Assembly (NCBI GenBank): GCA_015499995.1 | Contig: JADNRV010000003.1 | Coordinates: forward strand, 1,178,001 to 1,242,000 | Reading direction: 5' to 3' | Source: Flammula alnicola | Taxonomy: Eukaryota; Basidiomycota; Agaricomycetes; Agaricales; Strophariaceae | Length of the DNA: 64,000 bases | Shown: positions 43,829 to 56,023 of the stretch, piece by piece | How positions within the stretch are numbered: the first letter of the stretch is position 1 | How the letters are laid out: each line of letters opens with the position of its first letter | Translations under genes and position numbers: made by a program | The notes under the pieces: generated by a model | Told to the model about the DNA's origin: nothing | The model's database searches: none | Seen by the model: only the letters and a program-made list of their open reading frames with translations

Positions 43829-44977
43829 TCAATTTCGAGCTATAGGCCCCCCCGAAGGGAGGACCTACCATCTTGCGCCTTTGCAGGGCAGACGCCAGCT
43901 TGCGCTGGTACCCGGAATCAACTTAGACTCACTACCTGGCTTAGTCAGCCAGGTGAACCGACAGAGGATTTAGTGCTACTGCTTGAGCCAGGTCACAGGG
44001 GACTGCCCTGGCCTGCTACAGCTCGCGTCTCCCCGGGGAGTTCATATAGAGCCCTGGGTACTCGGTTTCCCGTTGCAGGGCAGATGGTTCGCTGATGCCA
44101 GATGGCGCGGATCCCTGATCTGTCCCCACTCTCTGCCTTGCCAGCAACCAACCGTGTTGTGCATCCGAGAATCAATCCGACAGACAGATCTCAGCACAGA
44201 GTTATTTCCAGCTTGGTTTCCCATATTGGTGCGCATCGGTCCAGGAACTCTTCCGCCCTCCATTTCTTAGAACAGACGGCCTCCCTCCCAGAGTGTCAAC
44301 TAATGCCCCGAGGCGAACCCCCTACGAGCTCCCAGTATGGGACCGGGTAACCCAGGTCCGAATTACAACCACCCGCAGTATAAGATCCCTGGTAAGGACC
44401 CCTTTGGGCACAGTCTACAGGACCAAGCCCGAGTCTGTTGGGCCCCTGCCGTCAAATTGCCGACTAACAACCCATACTAATCCGGTTTATGCCAGCAAGC
44501 AACTAGACCGGGAGTTCTGGGTGGAGGGTGGCCTGGCCCTTCTCAGGACGATCGGCTTGTTCTTAATATAATCCCCCCGCTTACTGCCCCCTGTGCTTTC
44601 GCTCCCTCAATGGGTACGACTGGTTTTATAAAGCCAGCCAATTTGGGGTCCGGCGAACGTTCCCCCCCGATATGCCGCGGGCTTGCCAGGCCCAGAGATC
44701 CGCATCCCACTCGGCCAGAGGATCATGACATCCAGCCTAGTCCTGTATCCGTTTACCGGCGTACAGTACCGATTGTGACAGTAACCAACTGTTTGTCACA
44801 AACTCCTTCCTTTGTAATCAGGTAGAAGGGATGAGCGGGAATCGAACCCACAACCTTTCCAGCAGCTGCACAGCCACCTCAACAGGTCTTTAGTGATCGA
44901 AACCACTGGGCTACTGTGGCCCCCGGTTTTCTCCTTTCAACTCCCGGATTTACTGTGCCTTATCCTTTTGGACCCTC
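43226..44977 (-). mobile_element. SINE-2 copy b, minus strand, split by SINE-1
   Basis: Poly(T) at 43226-43263 marks the 3' end. The last about 100 bp (GTATTAGTTAGGGACCG..., AAATTGCTGATTT) match the LINE 3' end. The body (43330-43799 and 44925-44977) aligns with the reverse complement of SINE-2 at 61800-62270 and 23060-23130. The 5' head is missing, cut by the LINE poly(T) at 44978. Confidence 0.75.
43800..44924 (-). mobile_element. SINE-1 copy a: 1.1-kb tRNA-headed retroposon
   Basis: The minus-strand element is flanked by a 13-bp duplication GGTTTTCTCCTTT (43787-43799, 44925-44937). The 5' head (44924 downward) has AGCCCAGTGGTTTCG and the B box GGTTCGATTCCC, as in a tRNA. The 3' end is AAATTGATGATTT plus poly(A). 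No TTTT run occurs on the element strand before the tail. The length is about 1125 bp, long for a SINE. No protein is apparent. Confidence 0.82.
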
Positions 44978-45675
44978 TTTTTTTTTTTTTTTTTTTTTTT
45001 ATTTTTTTTTTTTTTAAGTCAACAGTTTATATTCCGGTGCACGAAAGCAGTCCGGTCTCTAACTAATACAAACAGAGGCGGTAAACAAGGCGTGCAAAAG
45101 AAAGAAGTTGGCTCGACGGCGAGCATGCGACGCGCGCGAGCGCGGCGTGGGCGAGCAAGCAGGGGCTGAAGCCCCCACTGCCGTCAACCAGGTCGGGTCC
45201 TCTGCAAGTGATGCACGAAGCCAACTCAGGGAGTCGGCCCCGCCAGGACTGGAACGACCAGCCCTCTCGCCTCTGGTGAAGTCCGCCATCACTGTGACGC
45301 AATGCAGAAACACCTGTGGGCAACAGGCCGCTTTGACCGCAGCGCCGCTCGCACCCATAATTGCCCCCCGCCCAGAGTCCCTCATCTGACTCCAGTGGGG
45401 TGCCGGGAGAAGGAGAACGCCGTAGGGTGCTCCAACAAATAAGTCACCAGCTCCGAAACGAGTTTCGGCTTCCGGCGCATCCAAGGCTGTTTCTTGCACT
45501 TGAATATATGATCGCGGGTGTGAGGATAAACCCCACACTCGCAACCGAGGGCCCTAGGGTCATTGATTTTGAACCGCTCGTAGTACGAGCTGATCGGAGC
45601 ATGATTCGTAATTAAACAGCACATGCGGGCAAAGAGCGAAACACTCTGACTGCCAGCTTCAAGCCAAGGTCCCCC
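44978..45675 (-). mobile_element. 5'-truncated LINE fragment
   Basis: Poly(T) 44978-45016, then the LINE 3' UTR and the end of ORF2 on the minus strand (reading CCLITNHAPISSYYERF...). It is truncated at about 45675 next to a fragment of the 1.77-kb element. Confidence 0.85.
45382..45675 (-). pseudogene. LINE ORF2 C-terminal end
   Basis: About 95 residues match the ORF2 C-terminus of the other copies, with the zinc-finger-like CECGVYPHTRDHIFKC segment and a stop in the standard place. Confidence 0.82.
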
Positions 45676-45677
45676 GC

Positions 45678-45828
45678 TAAAGATGCTTAGTGCGGGGTGT
45701 GTGTGAACTACTAGATAATCAAGTAGTCGCTTTCAATAGACTTGTAAGGTCTATTAAAGAGATACTATCAAATCCGACTTGCTTCACTATTAATAACTAC
45801 TTTACTACACTCAAACACCCAAATCAAT
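45678..45828 (+). mobile_element. Left-end fragment of the 1.77-kb LTR-like element
   Basis: From TAAAGATGCTTAGTG to ACCCAAATCAAT the sequence matches 26626-26778 closely. The right side is cut where LINE copy E starts. Confidence 0.85.
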
Positions 45829-46863
45829 CTATCCACCCGCGCCTCGAGTTTCTGCCATGCAGGCGGAGCTCAGGGGCAATAAACGATTCCTGTCGTCTCC
45901 GATAGGGCCGGCCTCTGCGAAGAAGCAGAAGACTACCCCGTCGTTTACTTCATCTGGACCTACTCGCAAGCAGGTCCTGATCCAATACTCTGGCCCTGGG
46001 GAGCGCCCCAAGGACAGCAAGATCGTCGAGCTTCGTGATAAGATCGACAAAGGACTCCGAGATGCAGCCAGGACCCCTCTCGTGCGTACGAGGGTATATC
46101 TCTCGCTACCTCTGGTGTGGCCAACGAGGCTGACCTAAACGTCATCCGTGGATTCGTCCATGCTATCACTCCCACATCCGACACTCTTGACGTGTGGGTT
46201 GGGCTCCCCACCTCGAAGTCTTATCTCAAGGCTCTCGATCTACCTGCGTTCAGTGATTACAACACTAGGACCCCCACCAATGCGACGGAGGTGAAGATGG
46301 CAATGCTCGCCTCTCCTCTGTCCATGGATATTATGCTCGCGGGTCCCCCTCGCGTCATCCGCAATTCGAAGGCGAGCTCCACAGCTCATGCCTTCTTCGA
46401 AATCTACGACTCACAATCGGGTCAACGCGCGAAGCGTCTTATCAACAAGACCTTCATGTTCCGTGGAAGGGTGATTCTCATTCACCCAACCACTGTTAGC
46501 CCCGGAGTCCCCCTCTGCACTCGATGCTGGAGGTGGGGCCACCCGAGGAATTCCTGCAAAGCACGCCAGCCGATCTGTGCGCGCTGCTCTGGCCCGCATG
46601 AGGTGGAGGTGCATCACATCGCCGCCTCGTGCTGCAAACCTCACCCGGAGGCTAAGCCCCCGACCAAAGGCACTCCGCTTGGTACGGACTGCCCCCACAC
46701 CGCGCGGTGCCCTTCGTGCCGCAAGGATCATTGGGCCACTTCGAGCCACTGCTCGTTCTGGCGTCACCGCTTCGTCCGTCCTTGGATCGAGGCTAAATAT
46801 GCTGAGGTACGTGATTTCTGGCTAAATCGTCGTCCCACCCATCGCTCACATAACGTAGCTTAA
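45829..46863 (+). pseudogene. LINE copy E ORF1
   Basis: The CCHC-knuckle region is intact (46117-46863). Upstream, about 16 bases are missing near 46076 compared with sister copies (the segment coding for RVLSASR), which shifts the frame. The stop overlaps the ORF2 start as TAATG at 46861-46865. Confidence 0.82.
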
Positions 46864-47977
46864 TGCCAGTACAACCCATGCTGGATGAGGTGCGGGTGTT
46901 GAGTTGGAACGTGGCCAGGGACGGGATGTCCCTGGATGTAATACTATCTACTTGTACCAACATCTATGATATTATCTTTCTCCAAGAACCCCCTTGGCGA
47001 CACATAAGGACCGCCCCGTCTGCTAAAACCAGAAAGGGCGAGGATGTCATAGGCGCACCGAACCACCCAGATTGGCTGGCAATGGTCCGTGCGCCCACCA
47101 CTGCTGATGAGCGACCCCGGGTTATGACCTATGTTTCGACTAGGTTGGCCCGGTATCGTCCGTCTATATGAAGGGATGTGATCGATCACCCCGATATACA
47201 GGTCCTGTCACTCTCAACAAGTGCCGAGACCTTCTTTTTGATGAACGTCTACTCTGACGCGGACCATGAGGCCATTAACTGGCTTAAGGCCCACGACACT
47301 GCACTTCCTCGCTTCCATTTCATGGGCGGGGACTTTAACGCACACTCCGAGGACTGGGATGAAGGTCACAGTGGTCGGGAGGGTTGCGCTATCTCACTGC
47401 AGCAATCCGCTGCTATTCTTGGGCTTGAACTGGCTGCTTTTGGCAACCCAGGGCCCACGCACATACCAAGAGATCCCACCAAGCGCAAAACGGTGATCGA
47501 TCTCGCTTTCGTCCCACCTAACCAGGTGATTGACGGTACTGTTGTCCGATGCCCGGACATTCAACTCAAATCGGATCATATTCCGATTTCGATCACACTG
47601 GACATCTCTCCCGCCCCTAACGGGGCGGTTCGGATGTCTCTTCCTACTGATGATGTTCCGGCATTCATCAATTCTATCAGTTCTGGGCTCCGGGCCATTG
47701 ACCCGACTGCCCCTCTGAACTCCGAGGAACAGATCGAGGCTGCTGCGCAAGCGGTGGCTTTAGTCTTCTCTTCTGCATGGGAGTCCCATGCTAAAGAGTC
47801 CTTTGTTACCCGGCGATCTAAGCCCTGGTGGACCCAGGAGTGCTCAGACGCCCTTGACACGTTCCAGCGCAGTCGCCTGCCCGAGGACTGGAAATCCTTT
47901 CAGAAGATCATCCGAGATGTCAAGCGCGAGTTCTTTGATCAACGGATCCATGAAATCGCGTTTGCTAACAAGCGCCC
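46863..47977 (+). pseudogene. LINE copy E ORF2, endonuclease part
   Basis: The APE-type endonuclease is complete in motifs. One TGA at 47169-47171 replaces CGA (Arg) present in copies D and F. The frame is open on both sides of it. It ends at the poly(T) junction. Confidence 0.85.
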
Positions 47978-47998
47978 TTTTTTTTTTTTTTTTTTTTT

Positions 47999-48544
47999 AA
48001 ATCAACAATTTTATACCGGTGCGCGAAAGCAGTCCGGTCTCTAACTAATACAAACGAAGGCGGTATACTACGCGTGCAAAAGAAAGAAGTTAGCTCGACG
48101 GCGAGCATGCGACGCGCGCGAGCGCGGTGCGGGTAAGACGGCGCAGCCGCCTGAAACCCAGATAGGTAGTCTCGCAACTACAGATTGTCCGACGTTGCGG
48201 CGTTGTTAACGCTACCGCACGACTGGCAGATAGGAATATTGGGATGGGAAGAGGGGTCACCCGAGAGCGAAGAGAGCCTGCCAGACCCTCCCCGGTTCAA
48301 CGGTAAAATTCACGTTGTAATAGCTGAGCAGGAGCCGAAGCCCCCACCGCCGTCCACCGAACTGGGTCCTCCATCAGCGGCGCATGACGCCGGCTCAGAG
48401 AGTCGACGCCACCGGCCCTGGAACGACCAGGGCCCTAGGCACTTGCGGAACTTCGCCGCCGCCAAACAGAAACACATCACGGGTAGTCGAGTAGATTTGA
48501 CCGCGGCCCACTCCGCGATCAGGATCGCCCCCTCCCAGAGTCCC
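47999..48544 (-). other. LINE copy D 3' UTR
   Basis: About 545 bp between the ORF2 stop and the poly(A). It is conserved in copies G and H and ends ...ATAAAATTGTTGATTTAAA. On the plus strand it can be read as a chance 197-residue frame that should not be taken as a gene. Confidence 0.75.
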
Positions 48545-51500
48545 TCATCCGACTCCAGCTGGGTGCCGGGAGAAGGAGAACGCCGTAGGGTGCTCCAACA
48601 GATACGTCGCCAGCTCCGAAACAAGTTTCGGCTTCCGGCGAGTCCAAGGCTGTTTCTTGCACTTGAAAATATGATCGCGAGTCTGAGGATAAACCCCACA
48701 CTCACAACCGAGGGCCCTAGGGTCATCGATTTTGAACCGCTCGTAGTACGAGCCGATCGGAGCATGATTCGTAATTAAACGGCACATGCGGGCAAAGAGC
48801 GAAACGCTCTGACTGCCGGCTTCAAGCCAAGGTCCCCCACGAGTGGGACTAGGCTGGACAGGGTCCCCGTTCAACCCTTGCAGCTCCATAAAGTTGGAGC
48901 CAAGCAGAAAAGGCTGATCGGAAACTCTTTGTTTCCAATCTGCGCGTGCTGATTTGTCCATGAAATCGCGGACATACTGGAGAGAGAGTTTGGTGGTAGG
49001 AACGACGGCAACGCCGCGCATACCAGCAACGAGATCATGTGCTTCGTTCTGAATATCCCACTCCATATCGGAGGGAGACTCGATAAACGTAACCTTGTGG
49101 TCAGGCGAGCGCCTAAACCACAGCTCAAGTAAACGACACACCATCAGCGACTGAGACTGAAAGGAGTGTGGAGAGGGATCCACTGAGAGGCGCGCGGCAT
49201 GCATCGCATCAGTGAAAATAGTAACGCGTTTGACATCCCCAAAGCCAACGGCATTGGAAATGGCAACGCGAATAGCAAAGAGCTCTGCGTCCGTAGACGA
49301 GGCCCTCCCGGCAGCATGGCACCCAGAATAAACCTGCGCGCCCTGCCGTTTGATAACGACGCCAGAGGCGGCTTGCCACCCCGGAGGGCAGGAGCCGTCA
49401 ACACCAGCATACGCAGCGTCTGGATCGTCCTCGAGAGACTCGAGAGACGCATCCAGGATAAGCTTCCAAGCCGCCTCAGGATCTTCGGACCTGCTAAAGC
49501 GTGGCTTGGAAAGCCATTTGAACCGATCAGCATACCGATCGAGGAGTCGATAACCAGGACGAGCCTCAGGAGCAAAAGGCTCCGTAGACTCAACCGGGAC
49601 ACTGGAATAATTCACATTATCCATAAGAGCACCCGTCACCTTGCGGCGATGGGCGGCAGGCATGCGTTCAACCGACATGGGATGGGGGGTTGCGCGCTTA
49701 AGTGATGATCCGGACATGAATGATCGGATCGGGTGAGTGTCCGAAAGAGTAGCGACCCGCTCTGCAGAGCGGTCGCGCAATCTTTCGAGAAGTATAGGGA
49801 TGGGTAGGAGGCCCGCAAGGGCCTCCACCCCTCCTGAGGGCGAAGTACGGAATGCACCCGTAATCCAGAGAGCAGCCTTACGCTGAACTTGCGTAAGCTG
49901 TTTAATGAGGCCCTTGTTGCGAGCACCCTTGAAAAACCACATGCGATACCCATACGTGAATATGGGGACCACACAGGTGCGGTACAGGAGTCGCTTCTGC
50001 ATAGGCAGGAGCCCCCGAGTAGAGGAACCAAGCATCTTCATCGAAACAACCGATGTGAATCCCTTGGTGGAGTAATAACGCACATGCTCATTGAAGGTGA
50101 GCTTGCGGTCAAAGTAAAAGCCCAAGTACCGCCAAAACGGCTTGGGCTTGAGGTAGTTAGCACGACCTCCGGTGTAGGGTGCATACCCGAGGTCAATACT
50201 AGGATTATAATAAGCATGAGATCTATCAAAATGATAGATCTCAGACTTATCGTGCTCGAGCGCCAAAGCGAATGCCTTGAACAATTCGAAGATAACAGCG
50301 TATGCCTTCTTCAGCATCGCAATATTGTGATCCAGCCACTCATCTTGGACTATGAGTGTGCCATCATCAACATAAGAGAGGAGGTCAACCCTCAACCCAA
50401 GGTCGAGGCACCGCTTCTCGAATAGGTGCATGATAGGCGCCAGGTAGATAGCCGACAAGACAGGGGACAAGGCCGATCCCTGGCCCACCCCCACGTCTGC
50501 CTGTAGTGGGTCTGACAAAAAGGATTCCACGCATACCGCGTCTTCCTCTCTACCAGATAAGATGCGAAAAACTTGACCACCAACGGAGGGAAGCCAAGTT
50601 TCCGTAAAATAATCACGAGCGCGTCATGATTAAGTGAAGGGAAAAACTGAGCGAGATCGAAGGCGACCACGCTAGTCTTTAAACCCTTAGCCCAGCCTGC
50701 GCGCACAATGTGTGTCAGGAAGAGCCCAGCATCCTCAGTGGAGCGCTGACGCACTCCACCCACCTGGTTAGGATGGAAAATATCCAGTCCGACAGCGTCG
50801 AACTGGATGCGATTTGAGATCATTTTCTCAATTAATTTACCAACGGTGTTCAGGAGAACAATAGGCCTGAATGCCTTAGGTGCAGAATAGGACGGCTTAT
50901 TCGGTTGGGATAATCACCGAGAGCGAATCCTTAAATACAGATGGCCAATAACCCACACGCATGCAGGCATTGGCAATCGAGAGGAGAACCTCAATGGAGT
51001 GAGGGTCGCGACGTACTATCCCCTTCAGGTGGGACCAATTGACATGATCCGGACCCGGAGCGGACAGACCAGAGCACGCAGAGAGAGCCTCCGTGAGTTC
51101 CAGCGCAGAAAAACGAACCCACTCCCGAACAGGCAAGTAGGGAGAGAGTTCAACAAATTGGCATCAAACACTCTGTCAGAGCAGAGTTGTAGTACCGTGG
51201 AGCGCGTCCCAAAGGGCGGGCATGTCATTGCAAGGCTCGCCACGATAGTGGAGAGCCTCACAAGGAGGAAGCTTGCGCTGTTGGACCCAGTTCATGAGGT
51301 CCCACGGGCGCTTGTTAGCAGACGCGATTTCATGGATCCGTTGATCAAAGAACTCGCGCTTGACATCTCGGATGGTTTTCCGAAAGGATTTCCAGTCCTC
51401 GGGCAGGCGACTGCGCCGGAACATGTCAAGGGCGTCTGAGCATTCCTGCGTCCACCAGGGCTTAGATCGCCGGGTAACAAAGGACTCTTTAGCATGGGAC

Positions 51501-52418
51501 TCCCATGCAGAAGAGAAGACTAAAGCCACCGCTTGCGCAGCAGCCTCGATCTGTTCCTCGGAGTTCAGAGGGGCAGTCGGGTCAATGGCCCGGAGCCCAG
51601 AACTGATAGAATTGATGAATGCCGGAACATCATCAGTAGGAAGAGACATCCGAACCGCCCCGTTAGGGGCGGGAGAGATGTCCAGTGTAATCGAGATCGG
51701 AATATGATCCGATTTGAGTTGAATGTCCGGCATCGGACAACAGTACCGTCAATCACCTGGTTAGGTGGGACGAAAGCGAGATCGATCACCGTTTTGCGCT
51801 TGGTGGGATCTCTTGGTATGTGCGTGGGCCCTGGGTTGCCAAAGGCAGCCAGTTCAAGCCCAAGAATAGCAGCGGACTGCTGCAGAGAGAGAGCGCATCC
51901 CTCCCGACCACTGTGACCTTCGTCCCAGTCCTCGGAGTGTGCGTTGAAGTCCCCGCCCATGAAATGGAAGCGAGGAAGTGCAGTGTCGTGGGCCTTGAGC
52001 CAGTTAATGGCCCCATGGTCCGCGTCAGAGTAGACGTTCATCAAAAAGAAGGTCTCGGCACTTGTTGAGAGTGACAGGACCTGTATATCGGGGTGATCAA
52101 TCACATCCCTTCGTATAGACGGACGATACCGGGCCAACCTAGTCGAAACATAGGTCATAACCCGGGGTCGCTCATCAGCAGTGGTGGGCGCACGGACCAT
52201 TGCCAGCCAATCTGGGTGGTTCGGTGCGCCTATGACATCCTCGCCCTTTCTGGTTTTAGCAGACGGGGCGGTCCTTATGTGTCGCCAAGGGGGTTCTTGA
52301 CGAATATGATATCATATATGTTGTTACATGTAGATAGAATTACATCCAGGGACATCCCGTCCCTGGCTACGTTCCAACTCAGCACCCGCACCTCATCCAG
52401 CATGGGTTGTACTGGCAT
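48545..52418 (-). pseudogene. LINE copy D ORF2 (endonuclease-RT-RNase H-zinc finger)
   Basis: Full-length ORF2. The APE endonuclease (52418-51750) is followed by the reverse transcriptase (about 50990-49900, SYVDDGT near 50370), RNase H (VDGSCPPGW, then STDAELFA and FTDAMHA, about 49400-49190) and a C-terminal zinc-finger-like CX-C-X7-H-X3-C (CECGVYPQTRDHIFKC). The last 661 residues (50530-48545) are uninterrupted. Upstream at least five single-base changes shift the frame (near 52300, 51735, 51190, 50905, 50525). RNase H after an APE-RT core fits the fungal Tad1 clade. Confidence 0.88.
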
Positions 52419-54526
52419 TAAGCTACATTATGTGAGCGATGGGTGGGACGACGATTTAGCCAGAAATCACGTACCTCAGCATATTTAGCTTCGATCCAAG
52501 GACGGTCGAAGCGGTGTCGCCAAAACGAGCAGTTGCTCGAAGAGGCCCAATGGTCTTTGCGGCACGAAGGGCACCGCGCAGTGTGGGGGCAGTCCGTACC
52601 GAGCGGAGTGCCTTTGGTCGGGGGCTTAGCCTCCGGGTGAGGTTTGCAGCACGAGGCGGCGATGCGATGAACATCGGTCTCGTGTGGGCCAGAGCAGCGG
52701 GCGCAGATCGGCTGGCGCGCTTTGCATGAGTTCTTCGGGTGGCCCCACCTCCAGCAACGAGTGCAGAGGGGGACGCCGGCGCTAACGTTGGTCGGGCGAA
52801 TAAGGATCACCCTTCCACGGAACATGAAGGTCTTGTTGATAAGACGCTTCGCACGTTGACCCGATTGCGAGTCGTAGATTTCGAAGAAGGCGTGAGCGGT
52901 AGAGCTCGCCTTCGAGTTGCGGATGACGCGAGGGGGACCCGCGAGCATAATATCCATGGACAGAGGAGAGGCGAGCAACGCCATCTTGACCTCCGTCGCA
53001 TTGGTGGGGACCCTAGTGGCATAGTCACTAAGGCCGGTAGATCGAGAGCCTTGAGATAAGACTTCGAGGTGGGAGCCCAACCCACACGTCAAGGGTGTCG
53101 GATGTGGGGTGATAGCGTGGACGAATCCACGGATGACGTTGAGGTCGCCTCGTTGGCCACACCAGAGGTAGCGAGGGAGATACCCTCGTACGCACGAGAG
53201 GCAGACAGGACCCGAAGGGTCCTGGCTGCATCTCGGAGTCCCTTGTCGATCTTGTCGCGAAGCTCGACGATTTTGCTGTCCTTGGGGCGCTCCCCAGGGC
53301 CAGAGTATTGGATCAGGACCTGCTTGCGAGTAGGTCCAGACGAAGTAAACGATGGGGTAGTCTCTGCTTCTTCGCAGAGGCCGGCCCTATCGGAGACGAC
53401 AGGAATCGTTTGTTGCCCCTGAGCTCCGCCTGCATGGCAGGAACTCGAGGCGCGGGTGGATAGCGAGGGGGTCCACCACCAAGGGCACTAGGCCCATGGC
53501 GGGGTCCCTCTGGGACAGCGGGTTGGCCGCGGCCATCTGAGCATAGCTCTGACGGGTGGACGGATAACCGGCTGGCCGGGGGGGAATAGGAGGCGGGGGC
53601 CTCAAGTAGGAGTCCGCCGGCCTCTTGCGAGGCTGACGGGGGGCAGGGGCACCCTTCGAAGGCGCAGCCGAAGGCTGCGGCTTCGGAGGTGCCGCTGCAC
53701 CAGATGGCGCTGTAAACGCCGGCGCCCTAGCCTTCCCAGTCGGCTTCCTAGTCGTGGGGGCGGGGGTGGCAGATGACATCCCAGTGTCCGTGTCAGTGTC
53801 CATAGGACCCGACCTGGAAGCACCAGGGAGGATGGGGCCGTGGAGGCATGAATCGTCTCCTCATGATGGGAGACCGAGGCCACAACCGTCGAAGTAAGCT
53901 CATGGACGGTGCGATTACCGTCCGCGTTGAGTGTAGTGGCTTCCCACCACGAAGATGAGTACACCGCTGAGATAAACCCAACGATGGACGATGCGAGAGG
54001 TCGAGAGACCTCCGAACCAGCACTGTCGAAGGCCTCGCCGCCGGAGCGACGAAACCAAGACGATGCCATCCGAAGAGACTCAGAGAGTCGATGCATCACC
54101 TCGTCGTCTGTCTCCGGAGGTGCGGTGGTGCTATCGCGGGTAGAAGGACCTGCAGGGGGGCTTCCTCCCCATACATGTCCTCGTCTTCGTCGCCAGGATT
54201 GCCCTCTTCGCCGTAGGGCACCTCACTGTCGTCGTGGATAATCGAAGACCTCGATCGAGGTCGATCGGGTCTCGGTGTGAGTTGCCTCGTCTGCTGAGGA
54301 ACTGGAGATGCATACACCTGCCTCTGGGGAGAGGGAGATGCAGTAGACTGCGCTGCCTGAACAGACGCAGTGGTAGAGGGGGCCATCCTCAAGAGGGCGG
54401 CCTGCTGAACAGCAAGCCTCTCCGCTGGGGTTAAACCAGCCAGCGGATCGGCTAGAGCAGGTGTGGCAGGCGATCGGGTAGATCGATCGCCACCACCTTT
54501 GGGATTCGGATTGATTTAGGCGGCAT
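52418..54526 (-). pseudogene. LINE copy D ORF1
   Basis: The start MPPKS at 54526 lies about 118 nt from the element's 5' end. Pro/Ser/Thr-rich N-terminus, an acidic stretch (GDEDEDMYGEE), a central domain and C-terminal CCHC knuckles (CTRCWRWGHPKNSC). Frame changes occur near the start, at a C6 run (about 54154), at a short G run near 53490, and around 53020-53240. The zinc-knuckle part (53092-52418) is open. Confidence 0.82.
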
Positions 54527-54644
54527 TGCTTGCTAGTAACAGAGCGCCCAAGAGCGCTCGACGGTGTGAAGCTGTGGGGGACGATGTTGCTGGTTGCTGA
54601 GTTGTTCCCACGGTCGACCGTAGTAGTTACTGGAAAAGGAGAGA

Positions 54645-56023
54645 TTGTCCGGACCCAGAGCAGACAGACCAGAACACGCAGAGAGAGCCTCCGTGAGTTC
54701 CAGCGCGGAGAAACGAACCCACTCCCTAACAGGCAGGGTGGGAAGAGAGTTCAATAAATTAGCATCAAACACTCTGTCAGAGGCAGAGTTGTATGTGCCG
54801 TGCAGCACATCCCAAAGGGCGGGCATGTCATTGCAGGGCTCGCCACGATAATGGAGAGCCTCACAAGGAGGAAGCTTGCGCTGCTGGACCCAATTCATGA
54901 GGTCCCACGGGCGCTTGTTAGCAGACGCGATTTCATGGATCCGTTGATCAAAGAACTCACGCTTGACATCTCGGATGATCTTCCGAAAGGATTTCCAGTC
55001 CTCGGGCAGGCGACTGCGCCGGAACGTGTCAAGGGCGTCTGAGCACTCCTGGGTCCACCAGGGCTTAGATCGCCGGGTAACAAAGGACCCTTTGGCATGG
55101 GAATCCCATGCAGAAGAGAAGACCAACGCCACCGCTTGCGCAGCAGCCTCGATCTGTTCCTCGGAGTTTAGAGGGGCAGTCGGGTCAATGGCCCGGAGCC
55201 CAGAACTGATAGAATTGATGAATGCCGGAACATCATCAGTAGGAAGAGACATCCGAACCGCCCCGTTAGGGGCGGGAGAGATGTCCAGTGTGATCGAAAT
55301 CGGAATATGATCCGATTTGAGTTGAATGTCCGGGCATCGGACAACAGTACCGTCAATCACCTGGTTAGGTGGGACGAAAGCGAGATCGATCACCGTTTTG
55401 CGCTTGGTGGGATCTCTTGGTATGTGCGTGGGCCCTGGGTTGCCAAAAGCAGCCAGTTCAAGCCCAAGAATAGCAGCGGATTGCTGCAGTGAGAGAGCGC
55501 ATCCCTCCCGACCACTGTGACCTTCGTCCCAGTCCTCGGAATGTGCGTTGAAGTCCCCGCCCATGAAATGGAAACGAGGAAGTGTAGTGTCGTGGGCCTT
55601 GAGCCAATTAATGGCTCCATGGTCCGCGTCAGAGTAGACATTCATCAAAAAGAAGGTCTCGGCACTTGTTGAGAGTGACAGGACCTGTATATCGGGGTGA
55701 TCGATCACATCCCTTCGTATAGACGGACGATACCGGGCCAACCTAGTCGACACATAGGTCATAACCCGGGGTCGCTCATCAGCAGTGGTGGGCGCACGGA
55801 CCATTGCCAGCCAATCTGGGTGGTTCGGTGCGCCTATGACATCCTCGCCCTTTCTGGTTTTAGCAGACGGGGCGGTCCTTATGTGTCGCCAAGGGGGTTC
55901 TTGGAGAAAGATAATATCATAGATGTTGGTACATTGCGATAGTATTACATCCAGTGACATCCCGTCCCTGGCCACGTTCCAACTCAACACCCGCACCTCA
56001 TCCAGCATTGGTTGTACTGGCAT
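54645..56023 (-). CDS. LINE copy F ORF2, endonuclease part, open
   Basis: The uninterrupted frame from MPVQPMLDEV holds a complete APE-type endonuclease and the linker up to the reverse transcriptase. It has all motifs seen in copy B. It runs past the break at 54645 into the 5' UTR of copy D for about 37 residues. A truncated endonuclease could be made, but not a working ORF2. Confidence 0.85.

Larger units (their letters stand above)
45829..47977 (+). mobile_element. LINE copy E, plus strand
   Basis: 5'-truncated in ORF1 (starts ATCCACCCGCGCCTCGAG) and cut in ORF2 after the endonuclease (FANKRP) by the poly(T) of LINE copy D. Confidence 0.88.
47978..54644 (-). mobile_element. LINE copy D, full length
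   Basis: Runs from the 5' end TCTCTCCTTTTCCAG (54644 downward) through the 5' UTR, ORF1, ORF2 and a 3' UTR of about 550 bp to a poly(A) (poly(T) 47978-47998). At about 6.67 kb it is the only copy with both natural ends joined. Single-base indels break both ORFs. No target duplication is seen, because the two flanks are different LINE copies. Confidence 0.88.
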
